64,000 nt of DNA from Ohtaekwangia sp966211525. GTDB taxonomy: Bacteria; Bacteroidota; Bacteroidia; Cytophagales; Cyclobacteriaceae. The DNA lies in assembly GCA_966211525.1 (NCBI GenBank), contig CBIHOZ010000005.1, forward strand, positions 1 through 64,000, read 5' to 3'. Below are positions 27,046-36,012 of this stretch, piece by piece. The notes under the pieces are model-generated. The model was not told the DNA's origin. It saw only the letters and a program-made list of their open reading frames with translations, and ran no database searches. How positions within the stretch are numbered: position 1 is the first letter of the stretch; each line of letters starts with the position of its first letter. A program made the position numbers and the translations under genes.

Positions 27046-28401
27046 ATGCTTATGGATTTTAACTGGCGATCACCAGTAGTACCACGGGTAGCTGCATTGG
27101 CTGCTTCTATTTTTTTATTCTGCTTCTTCGCCTTTTCAAAAGGCGACTGGATTTATGCGCTGATCTTTTTGGCACTGAGTGCATACCAGATCAAACTTCT
27201 TATAACGTATCTCGATCGCTCGCACGAAAACATAGCATCCTTTCTCGACTCGGTAAAGTTTGATGATCTCTCGTACTCGTTTAAAACGGAGAGCGATGAT
27301 CCTGCCGTAAAGCGTCTGCACCAGGAGCTGAACAATGCGCTGCTCAAATTACGCAGTGCCCGCAGTGAGAAGGACTCCGAATTTCTTTTCTTCAAAAACA
27401 TTGTAATGCATGTTGGGATCGGACTCATGGTCTTCAAAGAAGATGGCACCGTGGAGATCTTCAACAGTGCAGCAAGGAAACTCTTAAAGACAAATCGCAT
27501 TGACAACATCAGCGACCTGAAAGACGTGAGCGATACACTGGTAAATGTATTCACGAAATTAAAGACGGGTGGTCGTGAACTGGTGAGACTTAAAATCGGT
27601 GAGGAGATTGTTCAACTTTCTATTTACGCCATCGAACTTACCCTACGCGGTGAGAATGTGAAACTCATTTCGGTTCAAAACATCCAGAACGAACTTGAAG
27701 AGAAAGAGATGGAAGCGTGGCAAAACCTGGTACGCGTACTTACGCACGAGATCATGAACTCTGTAACGCCTATCTCTTCATTAGCCGGTATTGTTGAAGA
27801 GGAGTTGAAGCCGCATATACAGGAAGACAATGGTATGCCGCTGAGTAAAGATCAACTGAGTGACATTCATCTTTCATTACAAACCATTAGCAAGCGAAGC
27901 GAAGGACTTATACATTTCGTCAAAGAGTTCAGAAGTCTCACCGCGATACCGAAGCCGCGCCCGGTACAAATTGATGTGCGACCATTGCTGGAAGAACTTA
28001 CCATGCTGCACCGGAAAGATGTGAGCGAAAAAAATATACAACTTTCTATTTCAGTATACCCTGAAGACCTGACTATATCTGCTGACAAGAATATGATCGA
28101 GCAGGTAATTATCAACCTGTTTAAAAATGCAATTCAGGCTTTTGAAGATCAGGATCCGAAGATCATCGAGCTGCGCGCATACCTGAATGACAAGTCGCGA
28201 CCGGTTATTGCTGTAAAAGACAACGGTACGGGTATTGACCAGGAAGCCATCGAAAAGATATTTATCCCCTTCTTCACTACGAAGAAGACCGGGTCTGGTA
28301 TAGGCCTGAGCTTGTCGCGACAGATCATGCGTCAGCACCAGGGTACACTTTCGGTGAAGTCAACCATGGGCAAAGGAACTGAATTCTTTATGCGGTTTTG
28401 A
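27046..28401 (+). CDS. NtrY/NtrB-like PAS sensor histidine kinase
   Basis: About 451 residues from the ATG at 27046; another ATG at 27052 is equally usable, and a TTG just upstream is less likely. Two membrane helices (VAALAASIFLFCFFAFSKG and WIYALIFLALSAYQIKLLI) are followed by a coiled region. A PAS-like domain covers about 120-210 (GIGLMVFKEDGTVEIFNSAA). The catalytic core has the acceptor His in VLTHEIMNSVTPISSL and the ATP lid motifs NLFKNAIQAF, DNGTGID and GSGIGLSLSRQI. This is the NtrY/NtrB layout, usually partnered with an NtrC-type regulator. No regulator lies nearby, so the target is unknown. Confidence 0.9.
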   Translation: MLMDFNWRSPVVPRVAALAASIFLFCFFAFSKGDWIYALIFLALSAYQIKLLITYLDRSHENIASFLDSVKFDDLSYSFKTESDDPAVKRLHQELNNALLKLRSARSEKDSEFLFFKNIVMHVGIGLMVFKEDGTVEIFNSAARKLLKTNRIDNISDLKDVSDTLVNVFTKLKTGGRELVRLKIGEEIVQLSIYAIELTLRGENVKLISVQNIQNELEEKEMEAWQNLVRVLTHEIMNSVTPISSLAGIVEEELKPHIQEDNGMPLSKDQLSDIHLSLQTISKRSEGLIHFVKEFRSLTAIPKPRPVQIDVRPLLEELTMLHRKDVSEKNIQLSISVYPEDLTISADKNMIEQVIINLFKNAIQAFEDQDPKIIELRAYLNDKSRPVIAVKDNGTGIDQEAIEKIFIPFFTTKKTGSGIGLSLSRQIMRQHQGTLSVKSTMGKGTEFFMRF

Positions 28402-28506
28402 TCTGCGCGGGTGTTAAACATTTGACTTTAGATAATCCCATTTAGCTGATTACGAATCGCTTGAATCGATCTGTATCGGGATTTTAGAAATTTGAAACGG
28501 ATTTAA

Positions 28507-28514
28507 TACATTTG
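28507..28514 (+). promoter_or_regulatory. Possible -7 element of the acyl carrier protein gene
   Basis: TACATTTG matches the Bacteroidota -7 pattern TAnnTTTG exactly and lies 24 bases before the ATG. No TTG sits at the expected distance upstream, so support is partial. Confidence 0.4.
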
Positions 28515-28538
28515 CCCCGATCCATACAACATCACGCT

Positions 28539-28784
28539 ATGCAAGACATTCCGGAGAAAGTCACCAAAATTCTAACAGAAAAACTCGGCATCGCTGCATC
28601 TGAAATTACCCCTGAAGCCAATTTTGTAAAAGACCTTGGAATAGACTCCCTCGACTACGCTGAAATCGTGATGGAATTCGAGCAGACTTTTGACATCCGT
28701 ATACCGGATGATGATGCTGAAAAACTCCAGACTTATGGACAAGCGGTAAGCTATATCCAGGACAAGGTAAGCAAGAAGAAGTAA
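28539..28784 (+). CDS. acpP: Acyl carrier protein
   Basis: 81 residues from the ATG at 28539; a TTG frame nine codons longer would reach through the promoter and is rejected. The phosphopantetheine site is Ser in DLGIDSLDYAEIVMEFE, and the acidic helix pattern is that of type II fatty-acid carriers (IPEKVTKILTEKLGI; FDIRIPDDDAEKLQTYGQAV). It carries growing acyl chains in the cytoplasm. The usual fabF/fabD neighbours are absent, so this may be a second, specialised carrier rather than the housekeeping one. The convergent downstream gene ends one base away. Confidence 0.88.
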   Translation: MQDIPEKVTKILTEKLGIAASEITPEANFVKDLGIDSLDYAEIVMEFEQTFDIRIPDDDAEKLQTYGQAVSYIQDKVSKKK

Positions 28785-28785
28785 T

Positions 28786-29133
28786 TCAATTCTTCTCCGA
28801 CTCAAAGTAACAACACAAACGTACTACCGTTTTGGCCACTGCCTGTGTAAGTGGTTGTAGTATAGTATTGTCTGCCAGGTTTACCAGTTGCCAGGCAACG
28901 GGGTTGCCATCCCACGCGATTACAAATTTACTGGTGCCGATCAGCACAACGTCCATCTCATATAGTTCATCACCGGCTTTATCATGCATACCGGTAAATG
29001 GGAGGAGTATATGATCTTTTTTATACAGCGCTCCTTTTACACAATCAATGCTATCGGGTCGCATCAGCAACCTGGTTTCAGTATTCCAGGCTTTGAACAG
29101 TAACTTTCGCTGCGAGAGGAAATGCATGTCCAT
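28786..29133 (-). CDS. YopX-like domain protein
   Basis: 115 residues. The order FKAWNTETRLLM, then ALYKKDHILLPFTGMHDKAGDELYEMDVVLIG, matches the pattern of YopX-type proteins (FRAW..., then QYTGLKDKNGKEIYEGDIV), a family known mostly from phages. The recognition is from memory of the pattern. No other phage gene is nearby, so this is either a single captured gene or a chromosomal relative. It ends next to the acyl carrier protein and starts 21 bases from the divergent lipid kinase gene. Confidence 0.55.
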   Translation of the reverse strand: MDMHFLSQRKLLFKAWNTETRLLMRPDSIDCVKGALYKKDHILLPFTGMHDKAGDELYEMDVVLIGTSKFVIAWDGNPVAWQLVNLADNTILQPLTQAVAKTVVRLCCYFESEKN

Positions 29134-29154
29134 AAAAATTAGTAATGTTGAGGC

Positions 29155-30066
29155 GTGAACAACGAAGGTAAGAAGGTATTATTCATAGTCAACAAGTATG
29201 CAGGTACGGGCTACCAGCCGCAGGTTGAAGGACGCATTGTAGAAGCGTGTGTAAAAAATAACGCGGAGTGTACCGTTGAATTTACGCAGGCTCCCGGTCA
29301 TGCAGTAGAGCTTGCCGAAGGAGCAAAACAGCAGGGCTTTGATTTTGTTGTTGCCGTAGGTGGCGATGGCACGATTAACGAAGTAGCACGCGGTGCACTA
29401 AAAGCATCTATACCCATGGGTATTATACCGCGCGGTTCGGGCAATGGACTCTCGCGTCATCTTGGTATTCCGCTTACAGTTGGTCCGGCTGCCGAGTCTT
29501 TATTTCAGAGTACGGTGTTGAACATGGATACCTTTACGGTGAATGGCAAACTATCACTGAATGTATCGGGGATTGGTTTTGACGGACACATCGCCAACCT
29601 GTTTGGCGGTAAAACGAAACGCGGACTGGCCGGGTATGTAAAGCTTACGGTGGAAGAGTTCTTCGCATTTCAGGAGTTTGATATGGAAGTATCGATCGAT
29701 GGTATAACATTTCCGAGTCGCGCATTTATAGTGGCCATCGCCAACTCATCGCAGTATGGTAACAATGCACGCATTGCTCCTGCTGCTTCGGTGTGCGACC
29801 AGCTATTGCATGTTACGCTTGTAAAAAAGGTACCGGTATACCGCGTTGATTTTGTATATAATATGTTTACCGGTGGTCTTAGCAACGCATCTTCTTTCTG
29901 CGATATGCGGGCTGCTAAATCTATAGCGATCCGAACATCGAAGCCTATAGCCTTTCACGTGGATGGTGAACCGGGTGGTCATCATACCGAGTTTGAAATT
30001 TCATTGATGCCTGCCGCTCTTCAGGTTTTAGTGCCGACAAAAGCGCTTCAAAAAGGAACGCTGTAA
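29155..30066 (+). CDS. Diacylglycerol kinase family lipid kinase (YegS/BmrU-like)
   Basis: 303 residues. The start is GTG at 29155, forced because an in-frame TGA lies two codons upstream. The catalytic domain shows VLFIVNKYAGTG, the nucleotide loop VVAVGGDGTINEVARG and IIPRGSGNGLSRHLGIP. The second domain is the beta-sandwich typical of this group (LNVSGIGFDGHIANLFGG; FHVDGEP). It phosphorylates a lipid such as diacylglycerol at the inner membrane; the true substrate cannot be read from sequence. It starts 21 bases from the divergent YopX-like gene, leaving little room for a promoter. Confidence 0.9.
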   Translation: MNNEGKKVLFIVNKYAGTGYQPQVEGRIVEACVKNNAECTVEFTQAPGHAVELAEGAKQQGFDFVVAVGGDGTINEVARGALKASIPMGIIPRGSGNGLSRHLGIPLTVGPAAESLFQSTVLNMDTFTVNGKLSLNVSGIGFDGHIANLFGGKTKRGLAGYVKLTVEEFFAFQEFDMEVSIDGITFPSRAFIVAIANSSQYGNNARIAPAASVCDQLLHVTLVKKVPVYRVDFVYNMFTGGLSNASSFCDMRAAKSIAIRTSKPIAFHVDGEPGGHHTEFEISLMPAALQVLVPTKALQKGTL

Positions 30067-30138
30067 ATACCGTGGGCAGGGTGACATCGCTGCTGCGATA
30101 CAATCGTTTAATTACTATATAATTAACCTTACAACCCC

Positions 30139-31272
30139 ATGAAAAAAATTCTAACTGTAGTGATGTGCCTGGCAGCAGGCGTAAGCGCGTTGGCGCAAAG
30201 TATATCCATACCACCCAGTGGCGACAACCAGAAATCAAGCGTTACACAATGGATCGGTCCGGTGGCTGTAACCATTCAGTATAGCAGTCCCAACGTACAT
30301 GGTCCGAATGGTGAAGATCGTAAAGGCCACATCTGGGGCGAGCTTGTACATTATGGATTTATAGACCAGGGCTATGGCACATCGAAGGCTGCACCGTGGC
30401 GCGCGGGTGCCAACGAAAATACTACGATCACTTTTTCGCACGATGTAAAGATTGGTGGTGAAAGTATAAAAGCCGGCACCTACGGACTTTTTCTCGATGT
30501 TGAAAAAGAAGGTAACTGGAACTGGATCTTCTCTACCAACTCAGCGCGCTGGGGAAGTTATTACTACGATCCGAAAGAAGATGCACTGCGTGTAAAGACA
30601 ACTCCGCAGGATGCCGAATATACCGAGTACTTAACCTATAGCTTTACCGATCGTGAAGCAGCCAGCGCAGTGGCGTACCTGCAATGGGAGAACAAACGTA
30701 TACCTTTCAAGATTGAAGTACCGAATGTAAATGAACTATATCTGTCGCAGATACGCGGAGAGCTGATGGGCAATCGCATGGGCTTTGACTATCAACCATG
30801 GATGGATGCTGCACAGTTTTGCGCTCGTAACAAGATTAACCTTGAAGAAGCATTAACGTGGGCCGATAATGCGATCAGCGGTCAGTTTATAGGACGCGAA
30901 GATTTTGCTTCGCTGCAAACCAAAGCGCAAGTACTATACGCCATGAATCGCGATAGCGAAGCCGATGCTGTTATGGGTAAAGCTATCAAACACCCGACTG
31001 CGAATGTTACGGAAGTACATCAGTATGGAAGAGCACTGCTCGCTGCGGGTAAAAATGATAAGGCTATGGAAGTATTCAAGACTAACCGCCAGCTTCACCC
31101 TGACGATAAATTTACTACGTATGTAGGTCTTGCACGTGGCTACTCAGCAACAGGTGATAAGAAGAACGCCATCAAGAACTGGGAGATGGCCATCAAAAAT
31201 ATACCGGAAAATCAGAAAGCATTTTTACCGCAGTACGAAGCGGAAGTGAAGAAGTTAAAAGGAGGAGCTTAG
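30139..31272 (+). CDS. DUF2911 secreted protein with TPR repeats
   Basis: 377 residues. Signal peptide MKKILTVVMCLAAGVSALAQ. The DUF2911 domain follows at about 25-200 (VTIQYSSPNVHGPNGEDRKG, WRAGANENTTITFSHDVKIG, YGLFLDVEKEGNWNWIFS). The C-terminal half has helical tetratricopeptide-like repeats (about 225-370; ALLAAGKNDKAMEVFKTNRQ). The family is common in Bacteroidota and its function is unknown. The last 18 bases overlap the convergent kinase gene, so mutual transcriptional interference is possible. Confidence 0.88.
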   Translation: MKKILTVVMCLAAGVSALAQSISIPPSGDNQKSSVTQWIGPVAVTIQYSSPNVHGPNGEDRKGHIWGELVHYGFIDQGYGTSKAAPWRAGANENTTITFSHDVKIGGESIKAGTYGLFLDVEKEGNWNWIFSTNSARWGSYYYDPKEDALRVKTTPQDAEYTEYLTYSFTDREAASAVAYLQWENKRIPFKIEVPNVNELYLSQIRGELMGNRMGFDYQPWMDAAQFCARNKINLEEALTWADNAISGQFIGREDFASLQTKAQVLYAMNRDSEADAVMGKAIKHPTANVTEVHQYGRALLAAGKNDKAMEVFKTNRQLHPDDKFTTYVGLARGYSATGDKKNAIKNWEMAIKNIPENQKAFLPQYEAEVKKLKGGA

Positions 31273-33201
31273 TGCTCCTTCTTCTTTTTCGATATAGGCC
31301 TTTTGCAACTGAAGGCTGAACGTAAAGGTTGTTCCTTTACCCTCCTGGCTCTTTACACCAATAGAGCCTCCGTTGTGTTCTATAAATTCCTTGATCAGCA
31401 ACAAACCTATACCAACACCTTTCTCCTGGTTGGTACCGAGCTTGGTAAAATGGGTTTCAGCATTAAAGAGTTTCACAACATCATCGGCTGCTATACCGAC
31501 ACCAGAGTCGGATACCGAGATGTTCATATACCCTTTGTCTGTTGTATGCGATATAGTAACAAGACCTTTATGTGAGTTGAACTTGATTGCGTTCGACAGC
31601 AGGTTGCGAAAAATCATGTGCAGGTGATTTTTATCTGCGCGAACATGCAGATCTTTTTCAAGTTCGTTCACAATCGTTACATTTTTGCTGCGTGCAGTTT
31701 CATCATACAGGGCTATAATTTTATCAGCAACTTCTTTGGCACATATAGGTTCTATATTTACCTGCAGTCCTTTTAACTGCGATTGCGACCAGTATAGTAA
31801 ATTCTCCAGGTTCTCCTGCACGGAATCCAGGTTCTGTTTGAGTGTATTGGACGCATACTGAAACTCTTCCTGCGTAAGCCCGGTATCTTCCACCAAATTC
31901 ATTAATCCCCGCAGGCTCGCCAGCGGTCCGCGTAAATCATGGCTGATGATGGAGAATAATTTACTCTTGGTCTCATTCATATTGCCCAGCTGTAACGCCT
32001 GCAACGCTATCTCGCGGTTCTTCTCGGCTAATTTATCGTGCGCGCGTTTTTTGATCTGGTTGTTATAGATCAACACAAACACGATGATGAGCACCAGGGT
32101 AAGACAGCCGAATGAAAAGTATATCCATACCCGCTGGTTGTTGATCTCCTCCTGTTTCAGTTCCGCATCTTTCGTGAGCAACTCAATCTGCGTTCCTTTC
32201 ATTTCAGAGTCAAAGCGGGCTTGCTGCAACGCGAGGTATTCGCTGTTCTTCTGATCGTATAGTGAATCGTGTATTAACTGATACGCTGTTTGATATTCGA
32301 GCGCTTTTGAATGATTGCGTTTGGCAAGAAAGGCGTTCGACATTAATTTATAGGTGCTTTCCAGTTCATCCTGGTAGCCATATTTTTTGGCGAGCGCTAC
32401 ATTTTCAAAAAGATACTTCAATGCAAAGTCGGGCTGGTTGCGTTCCAGGTATAGATGACCAATTCTGCGAAGTACGGAAGCTTCGTGGTATGTTTTGTTA
32501 TCGTTACGGGCAAGCTGCAGCGCCTGGCTGAATTTGATCAAGGCATTGCTATAGTCTTTCTTGTATACATCTATATCGCCCAGCACGCGCAGCACAGCAC
32601 TGCGCGTATATTTATCCTCAACGTGTTTACTTGCTTCATAGGCACGCTGCGAGAAAAGTATAGCAGAATCGTATTGATTATTACGCAGGTGTACATACGC
32701 TATATTTGCCAGTGTACGCGCTGCTGTAGCATGATCGCCAATAGCCTCGTTAAGTTTATAGGCACGTCTGAAATAATTATTAGCCTGTGCAAAAAGCTTT
32801 TGTTCAAAATATATAGCGGCTATACTGTTGATGCTGCGCGCCATGGTGGCGGTATCAAATTGCAGTTCGCTGGTTTGCAGCGCATCAACCGAAAGCTGAA
32901 AGGCTTCTGAAAGATTACCGAGACGATAGTATATCCACGCCAGATTTTCCTGTGCAGGGGCGAGACCAGCCTGGTAATTCAAACTGCGGGCGAGCTCATA
33001 TGCCTGCTGTGCATAGCGAAATGCTTTGGTATTGTTCCGCTCACGCAATGTGGTAACAAGACGATTGATGTGAAGAACCTTTGTACTATCGTCTGGATCA
33101 TGCTGAATAGTATATTCCAGACTATCCACAGACTTATACTGGCACAATGCCACTAATGGTAGTAATAAAAAGGTTATTAAGGTAACAGACCTTAGGTGCA
33201 T
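31255..33201 (-). CDS. TPR-containing membrane sensor histidine kinase (B)
   Basis: 648 residues, the same design as the kinase at 24278-26212. Signal peptide MHLRSVTLITFLLLPLVALC, then tetratricopeptide repeats in the periplasm (about 60-310; IGHLYLERNQPDFALKYLFE). One membrane helix (VWIYFSFGCLTLVLIIVFVL, about 358-380) and a coiled linker follow. The kinase core has the acceptor His in FSIISHDLRGPLASLRG and the motifs NLLSNAIKFN, DSGVGIA and GVGIGLLLIKEF. No response regulator is adjacent. Its 3' end overlaps the DUF2911 gene by 18 bases. It is probably a diverged duplicate of the first kinase. Confidence 0.9.
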   Translation of the reverse strand: MHLRSVTLITFLLLPLVALCQYKSVDSLEYTIQHDPDDSTKVLHINRLVTTLRERNNTKAFRYAQQAYELARSLNYQAGLAPAQENLAWIYYRLGNLSEAFQLSVDALQTSELQFDTATMARSINSIAAIYFEQKLFAQANNYFRRAYKLNEAIGDHATAARTLANIAYVHLRNNQYDSAILFSQRAYEASKHVEDKYTRSAVLRVLGDIDVYKKDYSNALIKFSQALQLARNDNKTYHEASVLRRIGHLYLERNQPDFALKYLFENVALAKKYGYQDELESTYKLMSNAFLAKRNHSKALEYQTAYQLIHDSLYDQKNSEYLALQQARFDSEMKGTQIELLTKDAELKQEEINNQRVWIYFSFGCLTLVLIIVFVLIYNNQIKKRAHDKLAEKNREIALQALQLGNMNETKSKLFSIISHDLRGPLASLRGLMNLVEDTGLTQEEFQYASNTLKQNLDSVQENLENLLYWSQSQLKGLQVNIEPICAKEVADKIIALYDETARSKNVTIVNELEKDLHVRADKNHLHMIFRNLLSNAIKFNSHKGLVTISHTTDKGYMNISVSDSGVGIAADDVVKLFNAETHFTKLGTNQEKGVGIGLLLIKEFIEHNGGSIGVKSQEGKGTTFTFSLQLQKAYIEKEEGALSSSF

Positions 33202-33310
33202 AATGCAGTAAAGTATGTTGCAACTACGGAATGTTAGGCTTCACTTTCTGAAAAAAATAGACTAAAAACCTACATGTGACTTTTCATCAACAAATTGTCA
33301 GGAAAGACAA

Positions 33311-33341
33311 AAGGCTGCCTCCGCTAATGGGAAACAGCCTT
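33311..33341 (-). terminator. Terminator of SusC/SusD locus 3
   Basis: AAGGCTG (33311-33317) pairs with CAGCCTT (33335-33341). On the minus strand it is followed by TTTTGTCTTT, 30 bases past the stop of the last gene. A T run also exists on the plus side. Confidence 0.65.
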
Positions 33342-33370
33342 ATTTTTAAGCTTTTGTTATTAAACCTGAC

Positions 33371-34291
33371 TTACTTCTTGGTGAACGTTAGCGCACAATC
33401 GAAGCCTCCGAAACAAGCTGCGTTCGGGTATCTGACATTAACTGTAAACTGCGCGTCATCCAGATCATCGTATAGTCCGGGACCGAGGTCCTCGATACTG
33501 GAGGTTGCTACATCCACATTACTTCCTCCTCCACATCCTAGTCCTATACTTTGAGTTTGTACAAATACGCGACCACACGTCAGGTCCAGGTCAAAGCCTA
33601 TACCGGAGAATACATTGTCTTCATCGATCGCCCATGTACCGGCAAATGTACGCTGCACCGGGTTGCCTGCTACGGTGGCTAATACAACATCGCCAGAGAA
33701 AAGTCCGCAGTCGTCTGTAACGGTATAGGTACCGGTAAACGGAGATGATACCGAGCACACCATCGGGAAATTGAGCTGCCCGGTAAAGCTGGTAGTAGCT
33801 CCGGAAGGGAAGTAAGAATTTTCAGTATTGATATATTTCTTACCACCGAGATCAAGTGTATCCGGATATACTTTCCCATTCTCGAGTTCTACTACATTAT
33901 ATATAGTAAATACATCACCACCACCCAATGAAGTCGGATCAACACCGGTAGCGCTTGCAAATGCCGACAGCGGAACAGTAATTTTAGTAGTACCATCATT
34001 CTTAATCGTAGCACCGTCAATCTCAGCAAGATTAAATCTCCATGTGCGTGAGTTATTCAGGAACTGGTATAGTTCTACCACTACATTTACCTTCTTGATA
34101 TTGTTCGTTTCCGAATACATGGTAAACGTTATACTCGGGTCGCTATCGGCCAGGTTAAACGATGTGGCATTCGGTATCATGCGGAAGTTAAATCCCACTT
34201 CCGATTCGTCTAAGCCCAGTTTACCCTGCTCCTCGCAGGCAAACAAGACGATGAGGCCAAGCAACATCCATGAATATAGTATCTTCTTCAT
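33371..34291 (-). CDS. Lipoprotein of SusC/SusD locus 3, unrecognised family
   Basis: 306 residues from the ATG at 34291, chosen because MKKILYSWMLLGLIVLFAC is a normal lipoprotein signal with the cysteine at 19, followed by EEQGKLGLDE. A start at 34312 would overlap the SusD stop by one base (TAATG) and would add seven residues. The mature protein is beta-rich, with two parts: an N-terminal sandwich (SDPSITFTMYSETNNIKKVN) and a C-terminal part with several cysteines (ADDxCG-like TVTDDCGLF, GLGCGGGSN, PNAACFGGFDCAL). Its place as the third gene after SusC and SusD suggests an auxiliary surface glycan- or ligand-binding lipoprotein, analogous to SusE/SusF. No enzyme motif is visible. Confidence 0.75.
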   Translation of the reverse strand: MKKILYSWMLLGLIVLFACEEQGKLGLDESEVGFNFRMIPNATSFNLADSDPSITFTMYSETNNIKKVNVVVELYQFLNNSRTWRFNLAEIDGATIKNDGTTKITVPLSAFASATGVDPTSLGGGDVFTIYNVVELENGKVYPDTLDLGGKKYINTENSYFPSGATTSFTGQLNFPMVCSVSSPFTGTYTVTDDCGLFSGDVVLATVAGNPVQRTFAGTWAIDEDNVFSGIGFDLDLTCGRVFVQTQSIGLGCGGGSNVDVATSSIEDLGPGLYDDLDDAQFTVNVRYPNAACFGGFDCALTFTKK

Positions 34292-34311
34292 AATCATTTC
34301 TTTTAAGTTCA

Positions 34312-35994
34312 TTACTTCATCCAGAATGGTTTAGCGTCATTGCTGGTTACTACTTTCTGTGCCGGAGCATTGCTGTTCACGGCCAGGTTGTTGGTTGGCC
34401 AGGGGTATGCAAACGGAAACTCTTTGGTGCGAATTGTAAAGCTGAGGTTATCAGTATTACCATCGAACAGTAAAGGGAAACCGGTTCTCCTATAGTCAGT
34501 ATACATATCAACACCCCATCCGAAACTTGCTATCCATTTTTGAGTCATGATATGTTCAAGTTTACCAGCATCATCAGCGGCATCGTAAGCAGTGAGTACA
34601 GCATTTATATAGTTATCGCGTGTTGTCGTGGTGATTACCGGTGCACCTGCTGTTTCAGCGATCTCATTTACTTTGGCAAATGAAGCGCGCATCGCATCGC
34701 GGAACGCAAGTCGTGCATCGCCTGTAGCTGTATTGGTAAGAAATAATTCAGCTTGTATAAATTTTACCGCATAGTAATTCAACATTCGCTGAGGTGTTTG
34801 CGGATAACCATTGAAGTTGGAAGCGCCTCCGTTACCATCATCATATTTACCACCCAACGGATACAAACCGGCAACTGTTTGGGAAGAACCTTGTCCATAA
34901 CCTTCGTTCGGATCTATATTTACCGAGAATGCGAATACAGATACCATACCGGTGCCTTGCAAGGCGGGTACTTTAACAACAAATTCATCTGTGTTCGGAT
35001 CTATATATCCATAGCAGTACGAGCATGGATTTTCAGGTGAACTGGATTGACTCACCTCTCCTATCTGGTTATAGAAATAGTATGGTATACGCGGATCCGT
35101 TACGTCAATCTTTCCACCATAGTCAGGATGGTTGAACGTGTTGAGATTCGCCAACACTTCGTAGAAGTAAGGACTGATATAGTAGTTCGCGGTGCCCGGT
35201 GCCCACTCTTGTACATAGCCGGGGTTACGGTTATCAGGACCTACACTGGTACCATACTCCATCTCGAAGTCTTCGTCTTCACTGCTGATGAAATTATCTT
35301 CCGTGATCAACGCATTTACTTCAGCGGATACGTCATCCACCAATCTGATCTGGTTATATAGTTTAAGTTTTAGCGAGTTGATAAACTTGATCCAGAGATC
35401 GGTATCACCACCATAGAATAGATCTTCATCGCCTACTTCAAATATAGACTCCTTCTCCAGGTTGGCTTTTGCTTCATCCAGCAACGTAAACAACTGTGGG
35501 TATATATCTTCGCCCAGATCATATTTAGGCAAAAGATTCTGAGGAGCCTGGTGTGCTTCTGAGAAAGGAACATCACCCCACAAATCAACCATGATACTAT
35601 AGGTATAGGCTTTCATGGCCTGTGCTATACCGAGGTATGGCCATGCTTCCAACTCATTTGCCTTTCGGATGATACTCTCATTGTCGGCAAGTGCGCGCGT
35701 ATAGAGTACGAGCCACGGTGATTGCACTCCGCCATCAGTACCCTGCACACCATAATCATTTTGATTACTGCGCTGCACAATCTGGTGCATATAGGTGCTT
35801 GTTATCTGCGAAAGCCCGGCAGTACTTGTACCCAGTGAACCTGCCATATCAAGCTGCACGGAAGGCAACAGTAATTCGAGCGATACATCAAGCGGGTTGC
35901 TGGGATCATCGTTTATATCGAGGAAATCTTTTTCGCAGCTCAGCAATGTGAGACAGGCGAAGGCAGCTATTATTTTATGAAATCTGAAACTCAT
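34312..35994 (-). CDS. SusD/RagB-family outer-membrane lipoprotein (locus 3)
   Basis: 560 residues. Lipobox LTLLSC with the acylated cysteine at 20, followed by EKDFLDINDDPSNP, the classic opening of SusD-like proteins. Further family blocks are AYTYSIMVDLWGDVPFSEAH, DTDLWIKFINSLKLKLYNQI and ITQKW-like HIMTQKWIASFGWGVDMYTDYRRT near the end. It starts 18 bases after its SusC gene and is followed by a third lipoprotein gene. No hydrolase is present to hint at the substrate. Confidence 0.92.
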   Translation of the reverse strand: MSFRFHKIIAAFACLTLLSCEKDFLDINDDPSNPLDVSLELLLPSVQLDMAGSLGTSTAGLSQITSTYMHQIVQRSNQNDYGVQGTDGGVQSPWLVLYTRALADNESIIRKANELEAWPYLGIAQAMKAYTYSIMVDLWGDVPFSEAHQAPQNLLPKYDLGEDIYPQLFTLLDEAKANLEKESIFEVGDEDLFYGGDTDLWIKFINSLKLKLYNQIRLVDDVSAEVNALITEDNFISSEDEDFEMEYGTSVGPDNRNPGYVQEWAPGTANYYISPYFYEVLANLNTFNHPDYGGKIDVTDPRIPYYFYNQIGEVSQSSSPENPCSYCYGYIDPNTDEFVVKVPALQGTGMVSVFAFSVNIDPNEGYGQGSSQTVAGLYPLGGKYDDGNGGASNFNGYPQTPQRMLNYYAVKFIQAELFLTNTATGDARLAFRDAMRASFAKVNEIAETAGAPVITTTTRDNYINAVLTAYDAADDAGKLEHIMTQKWIASFGWGVDMYTDYRRTGFPLLFDGNTDNLSFTIRTKEFPFAYPWPTNNLAVNSNAPAQKVVTSNDAKPFWMK

Positions 35995-36012
35995 AAGATT
36001 GCTTGTTAGTGA

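Noticed and set aside
26486..27062. Short plus-strand frames between the kinase genes
   Set aside because: No family features, unusual composition, and one of them runs over the start of the downstream kinase.
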